Below, in pieces: positions 53,791 through 63,963 of a stretch of DNA of 64,000 nucleotides. The position numbers and the translations under genes are program-made. Source of the DNA: an uncultured Bacteroidota bacterium (GTDB lineage: Bacteria; Bacteroidota; Bacteroidia; Chitinophagales; Chitinophagaceae); the NCBI GenBank assembly GCA_903929425.1, contig CAIYUO010000058.1, positions 51,368-115,367 of the forward strand, written 5' to 3'. Under the pieces are notes generated by a model. The model saw nothing but the letters and a program-made list of their open reading frames with translations, did not search any database and was not told where the DNA came from. How positions within the stretch are numbered: the first letter of the stretch is position 1; each line of letters begins with the position of its first letter.

Positions 53791-56700
53791 ATGAGAAAAT
53801 TTCTTCCGTTTATGTTTTTCTTGATTTGTTTAATTATGTCTGCGAAGCCATTATCAGCTCAAGAAAAAGCAATTACGGGTAAAGTATTAGGAGAAGATAA
53901 CCGCCCAATTAGTGGCGTTACTGTCCTAGTTAAAGGAACAAAAAATGTAACGACTACCAATCAAAACGGTACGTTCACCATTAAAGGAGATTCCAAGCAA
54001 ACACTTGTTTTTACATCATTAAACTATCTTAAAAAAGAAGTTTTAATAGGATCAAAATCAGAAATTAATGTGCAGTTAACACCATCACAAGATCAACTTG
54101 ATGAAGTGGTGGTAGTTGCTATGGACATTAAACGTAATTCAAGGGAACTTGGTTATTCTACTCAAAATGTAACCGGTAAAGACATTCAGTCTACACAAAG
54201 AGATAATTTTGTAAACAGTTTACAAGGTAGAGTTGCCGGGATCACCGTAACACCTACAACTGGTGCTGCAGGTGCTTCATCTGGAATTATCCTTAGAGGT
54301 TTCAATACATTGTCTGGTACTAACCAACCCTTATTTGTTGTGGATGGTATTATTTTAGACAACTCAACATTAAACACCAACTCACAAGGTGGAGCAGGTA
54401 TTGGTCTCGCTTCGGATTTACCAAATAGAAACAATGACTACACAAATCGTATTGCTGATATTAATCCAAATGATATTGATAATGTAACTGTACTTAAAGG
54501 ACCAGAGGCTACTGCGCTTTATGGTAGCCAAGCTAGTAATGGTGCGATTGTTATTACAACAAAGAAATCTAAGTCTACAAGTGGTAAGATTTTAGTGACT
54601 TATGATAATAACTTCAGAAGTCAGGAAATAAATCGTTTTGCTCAAGTGAATAATGATTATGGACCAGGTTCAAGCAATGGTATCCCAACTGCTCCTCCAC
54701 TTGCTGGACAATTTCAAAGCTTTGGACCAGTATGGCCAGCAACAACTAAGTTATATGATAACCTACATCGTTTTTATAAAGTAGGTATTACACAAACACA
54801 TAATATTGGAATGGAATTTGGTAAAAAAGATATGAGCTTCCGTGTTTCAGGTCAATACCTAGACAATCAGGGTGTGATTCCAAATAATATGTTACAAAAA
54901 TTCAATTTTAAAATATCAAATAGTTCTAAAATTGGAAAATACATAACCATTGCTCCTTCATTTACCATCACGAGTTCAAACAATGTCAAGCCTTTGAAAG
55001 GTGGAGCATCAACTGGTGGATTCTTATTGAGCTTATACCAATGGCCTGCTAACAATGACATGACTAATTTTGAAACTTCAAACGGTAGTAAAACAACTTT
55101 GTTTAACGCTAATGGAAATTCAGATTATGATAACCCATTATGGAGTGCAAATAATAACTATAGTGGTGATAAAACAAAACGTTATGTTGGAACATTAGGT
55201 ATTGATATTAATCCATTCTCATGGCTTACAGTTGCTGGTCGTTTTGGATATGATACTTATAAAACAGATGGTTACTTATTATTACATCCTCAGTCTTATG
55301 CGTTAACGCCTGCAACAAGAGGTTCATTAGATAATTACTACAGAACTTACAAAGGATACAATCACACGATTACAGCAACTGCCAAAAAGAATTATGGAAA
55401 ATTCTCCACAAGAGCCATGGCTGGAACAATGTGGATGGATAATGAAACACAACAATTCAGTGTTAAGGGAACACAGTTAATTGATTCATTAGGTCCTGCT
55501 TCAGGTGCAATGTATAAATTTGGTCAGGTTTTTTCTAGCTTAAACCCTACCGATAGTAATACTTCATTAGTTGGTTCAAGAGTAAGATTGTTGAGAAACT
55601 ATTTTGGATTACCTAACTTAAGTGTGTTTAGAGAACTTGCCTATTTTGGTGAGGTTTCAGTTGGGTATAATAATGTTGCTTTCTTGACTTACTCTCATCG
55701 TTTTGAGATTGCTTCTCCTTTACCTTCTCAAAACAGAAATTATAATTTCCCTGGTGCTAGTTTAAGTTTAATTATGTCAGATATCTTCCCAATCATTAAG
55801 AGGGGGAATATTGTTGACTACTTTAAATTAAGAGGATCCATGGCAAACACTGCTCGTTTAAATGATCCTTATTCAAACCAAGCGGTTTTTGTAAATAACC
55901 AAAATAGTTCAACAATTCCTGGATTTACTTATGGCTTTACGAATGCGAATCCAGCATTAAGACCTGAGCGTCAACAAACATTTGAAATAGGAAGTGAAAT
56001 TAGAATGTTGAAAAATGCTATTACAATTGAAGGTGCTTATTATAACACACTTTGTACAGACCAAATTAGCCAAGGATACCGTGCTAGTTATGCAACAGGT
56101 TTTATCTTAAATACAACCAATGCCTCTTCACTTCGTAATGAAGGTATTGAATTAACTGTTGGATTATCACCAATCAGAAAAACTAATTTCACATGGAATC
56201 TTAATTTCAACTATAACCAAATGTGGAGTAAGGTATTAACATTGCCAGCATCAATTGGCATTTTAAACGACTATTACAACTCTGATACTTATGTTTCAAA
56301 CGTAAGAGGTGGTCTTATTAGAAACCAACCAACTGGTACATTAACAGGTTCTACTTATACTAGAAACACTGCTGGAAATATCCTTATCAACCCAACAACT
56401 GGTATTCCAGTTGTGACTACTGGTAACTTATTAATCGCAGACAGAACTCCTGATTTTACATTAGGTATTTCAAACTCATTTAGATATAAAGATTTTAGTT
56501 TAAGTTTTTTATGGGATTGGAGAAGAGGAGGAGATATTTACAATGGTACCGATCAAGCACTTACTGCTTTGGGTAAAAGTGCAAGAACTTCCGACAGATC
56601 AACCCCTCTAGTGGTGAAAGGAGTATTAAACGATGGTTTGCAAAATTCTGCTAATCCAACAAAAAACACGATTGTAATTAACCCTTACTTCTTAACAAGC

Positions 56701-57000
56701 TATTATACTTCATTACCTGATGAGGAATTTATCCAAAAGGATGTGAACTGGTTAAGACTTAGAGATGTTAGTCTTAACTACACATTACCTAAGCGCGTAA
56801 TGAATAAAATAAAGGCTGTGAAAAGTATTAGCTTTTTCCTAACTGGAAACGACTTAGTATTAATCACCAACTATCGTGGAGCAGATCCTGCTGTTAACTC
56901 TAATAACCCAAGTACAGGTGGTGTAGGTGGTTATGGTATTGACTTAGGTAGTGCGCCAACTCCAATCAGTTACAGTTTTGGATTTAGAGCTAATTTTTAA
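53791..57000 (+). CDS. SusC/RagA-family TonB-dependent outer-membrane transporter (second locus)
   Basis: A 1069-residue transporter with signal peptide to 'KPLSAQ', regulatory-like domain ('ITGKVLGEDNRPISGVTVLV', residues about 28-110), the SusC signature 'QLDEVVVVAMDIKRNSRELG', plug motifs 'GITVTPTTGAAGASSGIILR' and 'VVDGIILDNSTL', 'VLKGPEATALYGSQASNG', and a barrel ending 'PTPISYSFGFRANF'. The 'AMDIKRNSRELGYSTQNVTG' segment places it in a different SusC subgroup from the copy at 15850. The 283-base gap upstream should carry its promoter; I see no clear box. It is followed by SusD and DUF4397 genes. The substrate is unknown. Confidence 0.96.
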   Translation: MRKFLPFMFFLICLIMSAKPLSAQEKAITGKVLGEDNRPISGVTVLVKGTKNVTTTNQNGTFTIKGDSKQTLVFTSLNYLKKEVLIGSKSEINVQLTPSQDQLDEVVVVAMDIKRNSRELGYSTQNVTGKDIQSTQRDNFVNSLQGRVAGITVTPTTGAAGASSGIILRGFNTLSGTNQPLFVVDGIILDNSTLNTNSQGGAGIGLASDLPNRNNDYTNRIADINPNDIDNVTVLKGPEATALYGSQASNGAIVITTKKSKSTSGKILVTYDNNFRSQEINRFAQVNNDYGPGSSNGIPTAPPLAGQFQSFGPVWPATTKLYDNLHRFYKVGITQTHNIGMEFGKKDMSFRVSGQYLDNQGVIPNNMLQKFNFKISNSSKIGKYITIAPSFTITSSNNVKPLKGGASTGGFLLSLYQWPANNDMTNFETSNGSKTTLFNANGNSDYDNPLWSANNNYSGDKTKRYVGTLGIDINPFSWLTVAGRFGYDTYKTDGYLLLHPQSYALTPATRGSLDNYYRTYKGYNHTITATAKKNYGKFSTRAMAGTMWMDNETQQFSVKGTQLIDSLGPASGAMYKFGQVFSSLNPTDSNTSLVGSRVRLLRNYFGLPNLSVFRELAYFGEVSVGYNNVAFLTYSHRFEIASPLPSQNRNYNFPGASLSLIMSDIFPIIKRGNIVDYFKLRGSMANTARLNDPYSNQAVFVNNQNSSTIPGFTYGFTNANPALRPERQQTFEIGSEIRMLKNAITIEGAYYNTLCTDQISQGYRASYATGFILNTTNASSLRNEGIELTVGLSPIRKTNFTWNLNFNYNQMWSKVLTLPASIGILNDYYNSDTYVSNVRGGLIRNQPTGTLTGSTYTRNTAGNILINPTTGIPVVTTGNLLIADRTPDFTLGISNSFRYKDFSLSFLWDWRRGGDIYNGTDQALTALGKSARTSDRSTPLVVKGVLNDGLQNSANPTKNTIVINPYFLTSYYTSLPDEEFIQKDVNWLRLRDVSLNYTLPKRVMNKIKAVKSISFFLTGNDLVLITNYRGADPAVNSNNPSTGGVGGYGIDLGSAPTPISYSFGFRANF

Positions 57001-57025
57001 TTTTAAAAGAAAAATCAACAGTTTT

Positions 57026-58678
57026 ATGAAAAATAAAATTTATAAATCGCTTCTGTCAGTTGGATTAATTTGTACACTTGGTGCTATGTCATGTAGTAAA
57101 AAAATTGACGAAGCATATAAGAATCCAAACGCAGCAGTTGTTCAACCAATTGAATCTATCCTGTCGGGGGTAATTGGAAGTTTTACTGCTTTCTATTCAT
57201 CTGCAGGTACTGGATATGGCGTACAAGCCGATGGTATTTTACTTGGCAGGTACATTCAATATTGGGGAACCACAACCAATGGTGAAAACTATGGTCAAAT
57301 GGGTGGTACCATAAACAGTGATAATACCGGTTCTATTTGGGCCGCGGTATATTATGGTCAAGGACAAAATGTAAATAAAATTATCCAATGGGGTTCGGAG
57401 CAACAAAAATGGGATTATGTTGGTGCAGCTACTGCCATTAGAGCTTGGGGTTGGTTGGAATTAACCAACGAATACAGCGACGCTCCTTTAAGAGAAGCAT
57501 TTAATACCAACTTGGTTCAATTCCATTACGAAACCCAACCTGAATTTTATGATAGCACAAGAGCAGTATGTTTTAGAGCATTAGGTTTCTTAAATCGCAC
57601 CGATGGTAAAGTGAACAAAGAAAACTTAGCAATTGGAGACGCTTATTTTTATAACGGAGATGTAGCTAAATGGAAAAAATTTGTTTATGGAATTTTAGCA
57701 AGATCTTATATCAACTTAAGTAATAAAGAAATTTTCACCAAGAATAGTTATGCTGATTCTGCTATTAAGTATGCGAACCTTGCAATGGTAAATAACTCAG
57801 AAAATGCTGTCGTAAGAGTAGCTGGAGGCTTAACCTCTGCAGTGAATAATTACTTTGGGCCATTTAGAAGTAATATTGGTACAATCAGACAATCTTCTTA
57901 TATCGCAGATTTAATGTCTGGTAATAATGCCGACGCCTTTAAAGGTGTATCAGATCCAAGAAGGTGGTATATGTTACGTGAAAATGGTAACAAAACATTT
58001 AAAGGATTAACAGTTTGGGCTGGTACCACTGGGGTAAGTGCCACAGATTATCCTCAAAACTTTTGGGGTAACCCTACAGCAAGTGCAACCACTGCACCAA
58101 CTGTGGACAGTAGCCGATACTTATATCAAAATACAAGTCCATGGCCTTTAATGACAGCATCTGAAATGCAATTTATTATTGCAGAAGCTGCTTTAAGAAA
58201 AGGAAATTCATCATTAGCATTGAGTGCATATAAAAATGCAATTAGCTTGAATTTTGATATGTTGACAACAACATACAATCAAAATATTCCAGCGGCTAAT
58301 GTGATAACACCTGCAGCAGTTACAACCTACTTAGCAGATCCCGCAGTCGTTCCTGCTTCAGCAACTGGACTTACCCTTTCTCATATTATGTTGCAAAAAT
58401 ATATTGCACTATATGGTTGGGGAGTGCACCAAACTTGGATTGACATGAGAAAATTCCATTATACCGATACCGATCCTGCAACAGGAAAACAAGTATATGC
58501 GAATTTCACACCTCCATCAGGTGCGAACTTAATTTCAACTAATAATGGTAAGCTTGTTTACAGATGTAGACCAAGATATAACTCAGAATATTTATACAAT
58601 ATTCCTGAATTAACCAGAATCGGAGCCTATCAAAATTTAGATTACAACACCTACGAAATGTGGTTCTCTCAGAAATAA
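57026..58678 (+). CDS. SusD/RagB-family lipoprotein (second locus, SusD-like 2 type)
   Basis: The frame opens at 56951 inside the susC end, but the ATG at 57026 gives the lipoprotein signal (MKNKIYKSLLSVGLICTLGAMSC) with lipobox cysteine. The 550-residue protein follows the SusD-like type 2 pattern: 'YKNPNAAVVQPIESILSGVI' at the N-terminus, 'AATAIRAWGWLELTNEYSDA' in the TPR helices, 'WPLMTASEMQFIIAEAALRK' and 'LQKYIALYGWGVHQTWIDMR' in the second half. It partners the SusC 25 bases upstream. It has no close resemblance to the SusD at 13826, so the two uptake systems probably bind different glycans. Confidence 0.94.
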   Translation: MKNKIYKSLLSVGLICTLGAMSCSKKIDEAYKNPNAAVVQPIESILSGVIGSFTAFYSSAGTGYGVQADGILLGRYIQYWGTTTNGENYGQMGGTINSDNTGSIWAAVYYGQGQNVNKIIQWGSEQQKWDYVGAATAIRAWGWLELTNEYSDAPLREAFNTNLVQFHYETQPEFYDSTRAVCFRALGFLNRTDGKVNKENLAIGDAYFYNGDVAKWKKFVYGILARSYINLSNKEIFTKNSYADSAIKYANLAMVNNSENAVVRVAGGLTSAVNNYFGPFRSNIGTIRQSSYIADLMSGNNADAFKGVSDPRRWYMLRENGNKTFKGLTVWAGTTGVSATDYPQNFWGNPTASATTAPTVDSSRYLYQNTSPWPLMTASEMQFIIAEAALRKGNSSLALSAYKNAISLNFDMLTTTYNQNIPAANVITPAAVTTYLADPAVVPASATGLTLSHIMLQKYIALYGWGVHQTWIDMRKFHYTDTDPATGKQVYANFTPPSGANLISTNNGKLVYRCRPRYNSEYLYNIPELTRIGAYQNLDYNTYEMWFSQK

Positions 58679-58700
58679 ATTACTTATAAAAATAAGCACA

Positions 58701-59489
58701 ATGAAAAAAAATATATCCTTAATTCTAATATTGGCGGCTAGTATAAGTGGTCTATTATGGTCATGTTCCAAGACAACACCACTTGTGAACATTGCTGTAA
58801 GTTCAAACCCTACTGGGAGCGCCTTTATTAAAATTGTACACTTTTCTCCAGCTTTCAGACTGGCGACGTCAAACAGTGATAGTTTGAATATTTTCTTGAA
58901 TGGGTCTAAGCTAAACGGAAGTTTTTTAACTTTTGGTTCCTTATTCCCATCAACTACTAATTTGTATGCTGCTATCCCAGCTGGAGCAGCAACCATTAAA
59001 CTTTCCACTGCAGGAGTACTTACTCCAGATTCTATTGCGGTAGTAAGTCTGAGTAAAACAGTAGAAGCAGGAAAATATTATTCCTTAATCATTACTGACT
59101 CTATATTAAACTCAAGCAGTAGTAAACAAATATTTACCCAAGACAACTTTGTATTATCAGATACAAACACCTTCACCATGAGGTTTGTACATGCTATTTT
59201 AAATGATAGTGCTGGAAAAAATGTCGATATCTACTCAACAAGACGTGCTGGAAATATGTTCTCTAATATAAGTCCAGGAACAGTTACAGATTTTAATGCT
59301 CAACCCTATAATTTTATTACAGATACTATTATAGTAAGAAGAACCGGTAGCAATTTTGAATTGGCAAGATTCACCACTGCGGCCAATCCATTAGCTAGAC
59401 AGAGGGCATATACCTTAATTTATAAAGGTACCCCAAGTGTAACTACCGCTCCAAAAGGAAGAGCATTAGCTACTTTCGCGAATCAATAA
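58701..59489 (+). CDS. DUF4397-domain lipoprotein
   Basis: This 262-residue protein has a lipoprotein signal (SISGLLWSCSKTTP). Two segments follow the DUF4397 beta-sandwich pattern: 'SAFIKIVHFSPAFRL...' with 'LNIFLNGSKL' and 'NLYAAIPAGAATIKLSTAG', and later 'TMRFVHAILNDSAGKNVDIY'. DUF4397 proteins are common behind SusD genes, at the place where surface glycan-binding lipoproteins (SusE/F-like) occur, so a role in glycan binding at the outer membrane is plausible but unproven. It is the third gene of the second SusC locus and is followed 16 bases later by a strong terminator. Confidence 0.82.
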   Translation: MKKNISLILILAASISGLLWSCSKTTPLVNIAVSSNPTGSAFIKIVHFSPAFRLATSNSDSLNIFLNGSKLNGSFLTFGSLFPSTTNLYAAIPAGAATIKLSTAGVLTPDSIAVVSLSKTVEAGKYYSLIITDSILNSSSSKQIFTQDNFVLSDTNTFTMRFVHAILNDSAGKNVDIYSTRRAGNMFSNISPGTVTDFNAQPYNFITDTIIVRRTGSNFELARFTTAANPLARQRAYTLIYKGTPSVTTAPKGRALATFANQ

Positions 59490-59505
59490 AATTGATTGTT
59501 TTTCA

Positions 59506-59541
59506 AAAAAAGGCTGGCTCTTATTAGAGCCAGCCTTTTTT
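59506..59541 (+). terminator. Rho-independent terminator after the second SusC locus
   Basis: AAAAAAGGCTGGCTCT (59506-59521), loop TATT, and its complement AGAGCCAGCCTTTTTT (59526-59541). The stem is 16 bases with a strong GC core. It separates the DUF4397 gene from the NAGPA-type gene. Confidence 0.92.
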
Positions 59542-59574
59542 ATTGAATATATTTGAGTAACCTTAAAACACACA

Positions 59575-60528
59575 ATGAAAAAAATATTAATTGCTATAAT
59601 AATGGGATTGTCTTTCATGCAAACCAATGCTCAGTGGAAGGATGTTTCAGAAGTATTCGGATTTTATGCTGAAAGTATAAAAGTTTTTGAATGGCAGGGA
59701 ACTTATCATGATAGTGCATTTAAGGCATACTATGTTCAAATCGACACAAAGGACAATAAACTTAAAATCAACTCTGATACTACTTTATTTCGACGTTTAA
59801 CACCAATGCAATTTTACAACCGATTGAATAAGCCTGCAGTTGTAGTTAACGCTTCTTTTTTTGAATTTAAAAACAATACAAATTTAAATTTGATAGTTAA
59901 GGATGATCAAATAGTTTCATACAATATAAATAGTATGTTAAATAAAGGAAAGGACACCTTTACCTATACGCATGTATTGGCTTCAGCAATTGGAATGAAA
60001 AAAAATGGACTATTTAAGAAAAAGGAATTAGATATAGCATATACTTTTACGGATTCAGCAATGAGTAAGGTTTATTATCAATCAAACCCACTTACCCCAT
60101 TCAAGGATTCAAATTCAAAATTAAATTTATCACATCCAAAGCTTTTTCAATTAGCACCATGGAATGTTAGCTGGGCGGTGGGCGGTGGCCCTGTATTAAT
60201 TAGAGATGAGCAAATAGCAATAAGTAATGAAGAAGAAAAAAAATTTGCTGGAAAAGCAATTTTAGATAGACATCCTAGAACAGCAATGGGATATACTAAG
60301 GACGGAAAGTTAATGATACTAGCTATACAAGGAAGAATGAAAGGTATTGCTGTTGGTGCTACCTTAAATGAAACAGCATCTTTGTTATTAGATATTGGTT
60401 GTATTGAAGGATTGAACTTAGATGGTGGCGGGAGCTCCTGCTTACTTGTAAATGGTAAAGAAACCATCAAGCCATCGGACCCAACTGGTGAAAGACCTGT
60501 TCCAGCTATATTATATGTAAGTCAATAA
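59575..60528 (+). CDS. NAGPA-domain phosphodiester glycosidase-like protein
   Basis: A 317-residue exported protein (signal MKKILIAIIMGLSFMQTNA) of the NAGPA family, named after the enzyme that uncovers mannose-6-phosphate by cutting N-acetylglucosamine phosphodiesters. Key segments are 'PAVVVNASFFEFKNNTNLNL', 'SWAVGGGPVLIRDEQIAI', 'RHPRTAMGYTKDGKLMILA' and 'IEGLNLDGGGSSCLLVNGK'. These match the family's conserved core. Bacterial substrates are mostly unknown; wall teichoic-like phosphodiesters and capsule sugars have been suggested. It lies after a terminator, so is probably transcribed alone. Confidence 0.88.
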   Translation: MKKILIAIIMGLSFMQTNAQWKDVSEVFGFYAESIKVFEWQGTYHDSAFKAYYVQIDTKDNKLKINSDTTLFRRLTPMQFYNRLNKPAVVVNASFFEFKNNTNLNLIVKDDQIVSYNINSMLNKGKDTFTYTHVLASAIGMKKNGLFKKKELDIAYTFTDSAMSKVYYQSNPLTPFKDSNSKLNLSHPKLFQLAPWNVSWAVGGGPVLIRDEQIAISNEEEKKFAGKAILDRHPRTAMGYTKDGKLMILAIQGRMKGIAVGATLNETASLLLDIGCIEGLNLDGGGSSCLLVNGKETIKPSDPTGERPVPAILYVSQ

Positions 60529-60559
60529 ATTTGTGTTCGTTTGAGCTAGTGCGACATTT

Positions 60560-61006
60560 TTATGAATACACTCTTAAATTAGAACCTGTTAGCGTTGTCT
60601 TATATTGTTTTAGTGCTGCAGTTGCGGGGCCAATTGTTACCGATCCGGTAGCATCAAATGCTGAACCATGAGCAGTACAATAAAATCTGTTTGCATTGGA
60701 CTGAAATTCTACATTAACTCCTTGGTGCGTACATAATGAGCTAACTGCAATAAACTCATTTTTTAGCGTTCTAGCAATGATGATACTATTTACTGTATCA
60801 ACAAAAAAACCTCCGGCCGTGTTTAAGTTAGTATACGGAGAAGCCGAAATATTAATCGTAAAATCAACTTGCTTATTTGTTGCATTCTTGTTGGAATTAT
60901 TGCTACTTGAAGCAGTATCCGATTTAGAACAGGCTTGCATACAGCCAAAAATTAATATACTTGCACTGCTAAGGCCAACTTGTTCGATAAAATCTTTTCT
61001 TTCCAT
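60560..61006 (-). CDS. Stand-alone Rieske [2Fe-2S] lipoprotein
   Basis: The ATG at 61006 is preferred over the longest frame (61042), giving 148 residues. The Rieske cluster motif is complete: 'SSLCTHQGVNVEF' (C-x-H) and 'RFYCTAHGSAFDA' (C-x2-H). The N-terminus 'MERKDFIEQVGLSSASILIF' then 'GCMQACSKS' looks like an export signal with a lipobox-type cysteine. Such small Rieske proteins donate electrons to a partner; no cytochrome, oxygenase or quinol oxidase gene is adjacent. It is convergent with the NAGPA gene and single. Partner unknown. Confidence 0.85.
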   Translation of the reverse strand: MERKDFIEQVGLSSASILIFGCMQACSKSDTASSSNNSNKNATNKQVDFTINISASPYTNLNTAGGFFVDTVNSIIIARTLKNEFIAVSSLCTHQGVNVEFQSNANRFYCTAHGSAFDATGSVTIGPATAALKQYKTTLTGSNLRVYS

Positions 61007-61279
61007 ATAATTTTTTTTGAAAATACTAACTTTACAACACATAATAACTCTTTTAAAAAAAATCTATTACTTTTTTCAACTTAAAAACATAAAATGAAAC
61101 TTATCGCGCAAAGTTTTATATAAAAATTGAGGAAATGTTATATGTATTTGATTTTCAATTAGTTAAATTTAATAGGTCTCCATATGTATCACTTTCTAAG
61201 TTAAAAGAAAGGAGCATTTATACACGAATATTACCTAACTACTATTAACTTTAAAAATAGAAAATTGAAAACAACAATT

Positions 61280-63963
61280 ATGAAAAAAAAGATACTATTT
61301 ATTGCCATTCTATTGATAAATTTTTTTGCTGTTATCGCTCAAGATAGAATTTCAAGTACCGTAAATTCGAATTGGCAATTTTGCAAAGGGGATACTTCTA
61401 AAACAATATCACCCAAAAAATGGTCATTAGTTTCTATCCCACATACCTGGAATGCAGAGGATGTTAATGACGAGGAGCCTGGCTATTATAGAGGTGAGGG
61501 TTGGTACAAAAAAACAATCCAAATTCCAGTAAGCTGGAAAGAAAAAGAGGTATATATATTTTTTGAAGGAGTGGGTCAGGTTGCAGAAGTTTATTTAAAC
61601 GGCAAACTTGTTGGAAAACACATAGGAAGTTATAATGCCTTTTCTTTTCCTATTTCTAGTTATATAAATTATACTACACAAGAAAGTACTACTAACGAGT
61701 TAATTGTTAAAGTGGATAATAGTCATAACGAAAATATCCCTCCGTTAGCAGCAGATTTTACTTTTTACGGAGGAATATACCGTGATGTATATTTGAAAGC
61801 AATTAATAAAGTTCATTTTGATGCTGATAACTATGCATCAACTGGCATATTTATTAATACACCAGTTGTAAATAATACTAATGCGATTGTAAATATTAAA
61901 GGGAGTTTAGTTAATAAAACTGAAGCTAAACGAAAGTTAATAATTAGTAACAAAATTTTGATGCTCAAGGAAAATTATATTTAGAACAAAACAGTCAAGT
62001 AGTTGTTAATCCGGGTCAAAAAACTGACTTTATTCATTCCTTTAAGAATATTAAAGATCCAAAATTATGGTCAATAGAAAATCCATACTTATATCGAGTG
62101 GTATCCACTTTATTTGATGCTGGCAATAATCAAAAATTAGACGAAGTAGTAAACCCTTTAGGTTTTCGTTGGTTTAATTTTGATCCAGATAAAGGATTTT
62201 TCTTAAATGGAAAATCGGTAAAATTAATGGGTGCAAGCCGTCATCAAGATTATAAAGGATTAGGCAATGCTTTATCTGATGCCATGCACGTGCAAGATGT
62301 TGAGTTAATTAAGCAAATGGGTGGTAATTTTTTACGTATCGCACACTATCCTCAGGATCCTGCAGTTATTGAAGCTTGTGATCGTTTAGGTATTTTAACT
62401 TCTGTGGAAACACCTATCGTGAATAGAATTACAGAATCAGAAATTTTTTCCAACAATGCAAAAGAAATGCATGTAGAAATGATGAGACAATATTATAATC
62501 ATCCAAGTTTAATCATGTGGACGTATATGAATGAAGTTCTCTTGCAGCCTAGATATACAAAGGGATCGGATCAACAAGAAACCTACTTCAAGTCAGTGGC
62601 AAAATTAGCTCAAGAATTAGAGGACATTACACACAATGAGGACAGTTTAAGATATACTATGATACCTAATCACGGTGCTTGGGAATTATACAATAAAGTG
62701 GGACTAACAAAAATTCCAAAACTGGTTGGATGGAATTTGTATCAAGGATGGTATAGTGGGACATTGCAAGATTTTGGGAAATTTTTAGATAATCATCACA
62801 AAGAATTACCCAATAAACCTGTTTTAGTAACGGAATACGGATCTGATGCAGATGTCAGAATACATAATTTTAAACCAGAGAGGTTCGATAAATCAATTGA
62901 ATATACCACCATACTACATCAGTCCTATTTAAAGGATATCATGAACAGACCCTTTGTTTCAGCAGCTATCATATGGAATTTAGCAGAATTTAATTCGGAG
63001 CAAAGAGCTGAGACTACACCTCATGTTAATGCAAAAGGATTATTAACTTGGGACAGGCAACCTAAGGACGGTTATCGCTTTTATCAATCAAATTTACTAA
63101 AAAGCCCTTATATACAAATTGGTTCCAAAGAATGGAATAAGCGCACCGGATTTGCGATTTCAGAAACTGAACTTTTCTGCGTTCAACCCATAACGGTTTT
63201 TAGCAATCAAAAAACGGTAACCTTAAAATTAAATGGCAAAGAAATAAGTAGTAAAGAGACAGTACAAGGAGTAGTCAATTTTGAGGTTCCTTTCATAAAT
63301 GGAAATAATCATATAACGGTTAGCGCAAATGAAAATGGTAATGAGATGACAGATGAAGCGGCAATATATTTTACTATGCTTTCACAAAATTTACAAAGTG
63401 AAAAAGTACCCTTTACATCAATGAACATTAGCCTGGGAGATAAGCGATTCTTTTTTGATGAAAAAACGGGTCAAACATGGATACCTGAACAACCCTATTC
63501 AACAGGTACATGGGGGTATACAGGTGGGCAAGTATTTATAATTAAAGGGAGTACAAGGACTGGATACGGTGCGACTAAAGATATCATAGGAACAGCATTA
63601 GAGCCTATTTATCAAACACAAAGAACCGGTATTCAACAATTTCGTTTTGATGTTCCTAATGGCGTATATGAAATTACTTTTCATTTTGCTGAATTATTAT
63701 CTCCTTCAAAAGGAAATGACTTAGTTTATAATTTAGGAAATACAGTAGCAGCTGAAGAATTTAAAGAAAGAGCCTTTAATGTTATATTGAATGGGCAGGA
63801 ATTAATTACAAATTTAAGTACTAGTGGATACCTTGAACCTTTACATGCTGTTTTAAGTAAACATAAAGTCATTGTAAATAATAATACTGGCATAATACTA
63901 GATTTCACCCCTATTAAAGGCGAACCCATTTTAAATGGAATACAGTTAATGCGAGTATATTAG
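61280..63963 (+). pseudogene. GH2 glycoside hydrolase broken by a one-base frameshift
   Basis: The first piece (61280-61984) has a signal peptide (MKKKILFIAILLINFFAVIA), the GH2 sugar-binding sandwich ('WSLVSIPHTWNAEDVND', 'VAEVYLNGKLVGKHIGSYNA') and part of the immunoglobulin-like domain, then stops out of frame. The second piece resumes as 'QNFDAQGKLYLEQNSQVVVN' from about 61951 and carries 'GASRHQDYKGLGNAL', acid/base Glu in 'MWTYMNEVLL', nucleophile Glu in 'VLVTEYGSDAD', and a C-terminal malectin-like domain ('TRTGYGATKDIIGTALE'). Adding one T at the TTTT run (61956-61959) restores '..NKIFDAQGK'. Substrate, beta-galactoside or beta-glucuronide, is not settled. It may be a real mutation or a sequencing error. 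Confidence 0.85.

Noticed and set aside
61985-62097. Second start for an independent GH2 gene at 62098
   Set aside because: The frame is open further upstream, from about 61951, and continues the GH2 immunoglobulin-like domain of the first piece, so the two pieces are one gene with a frameshift.
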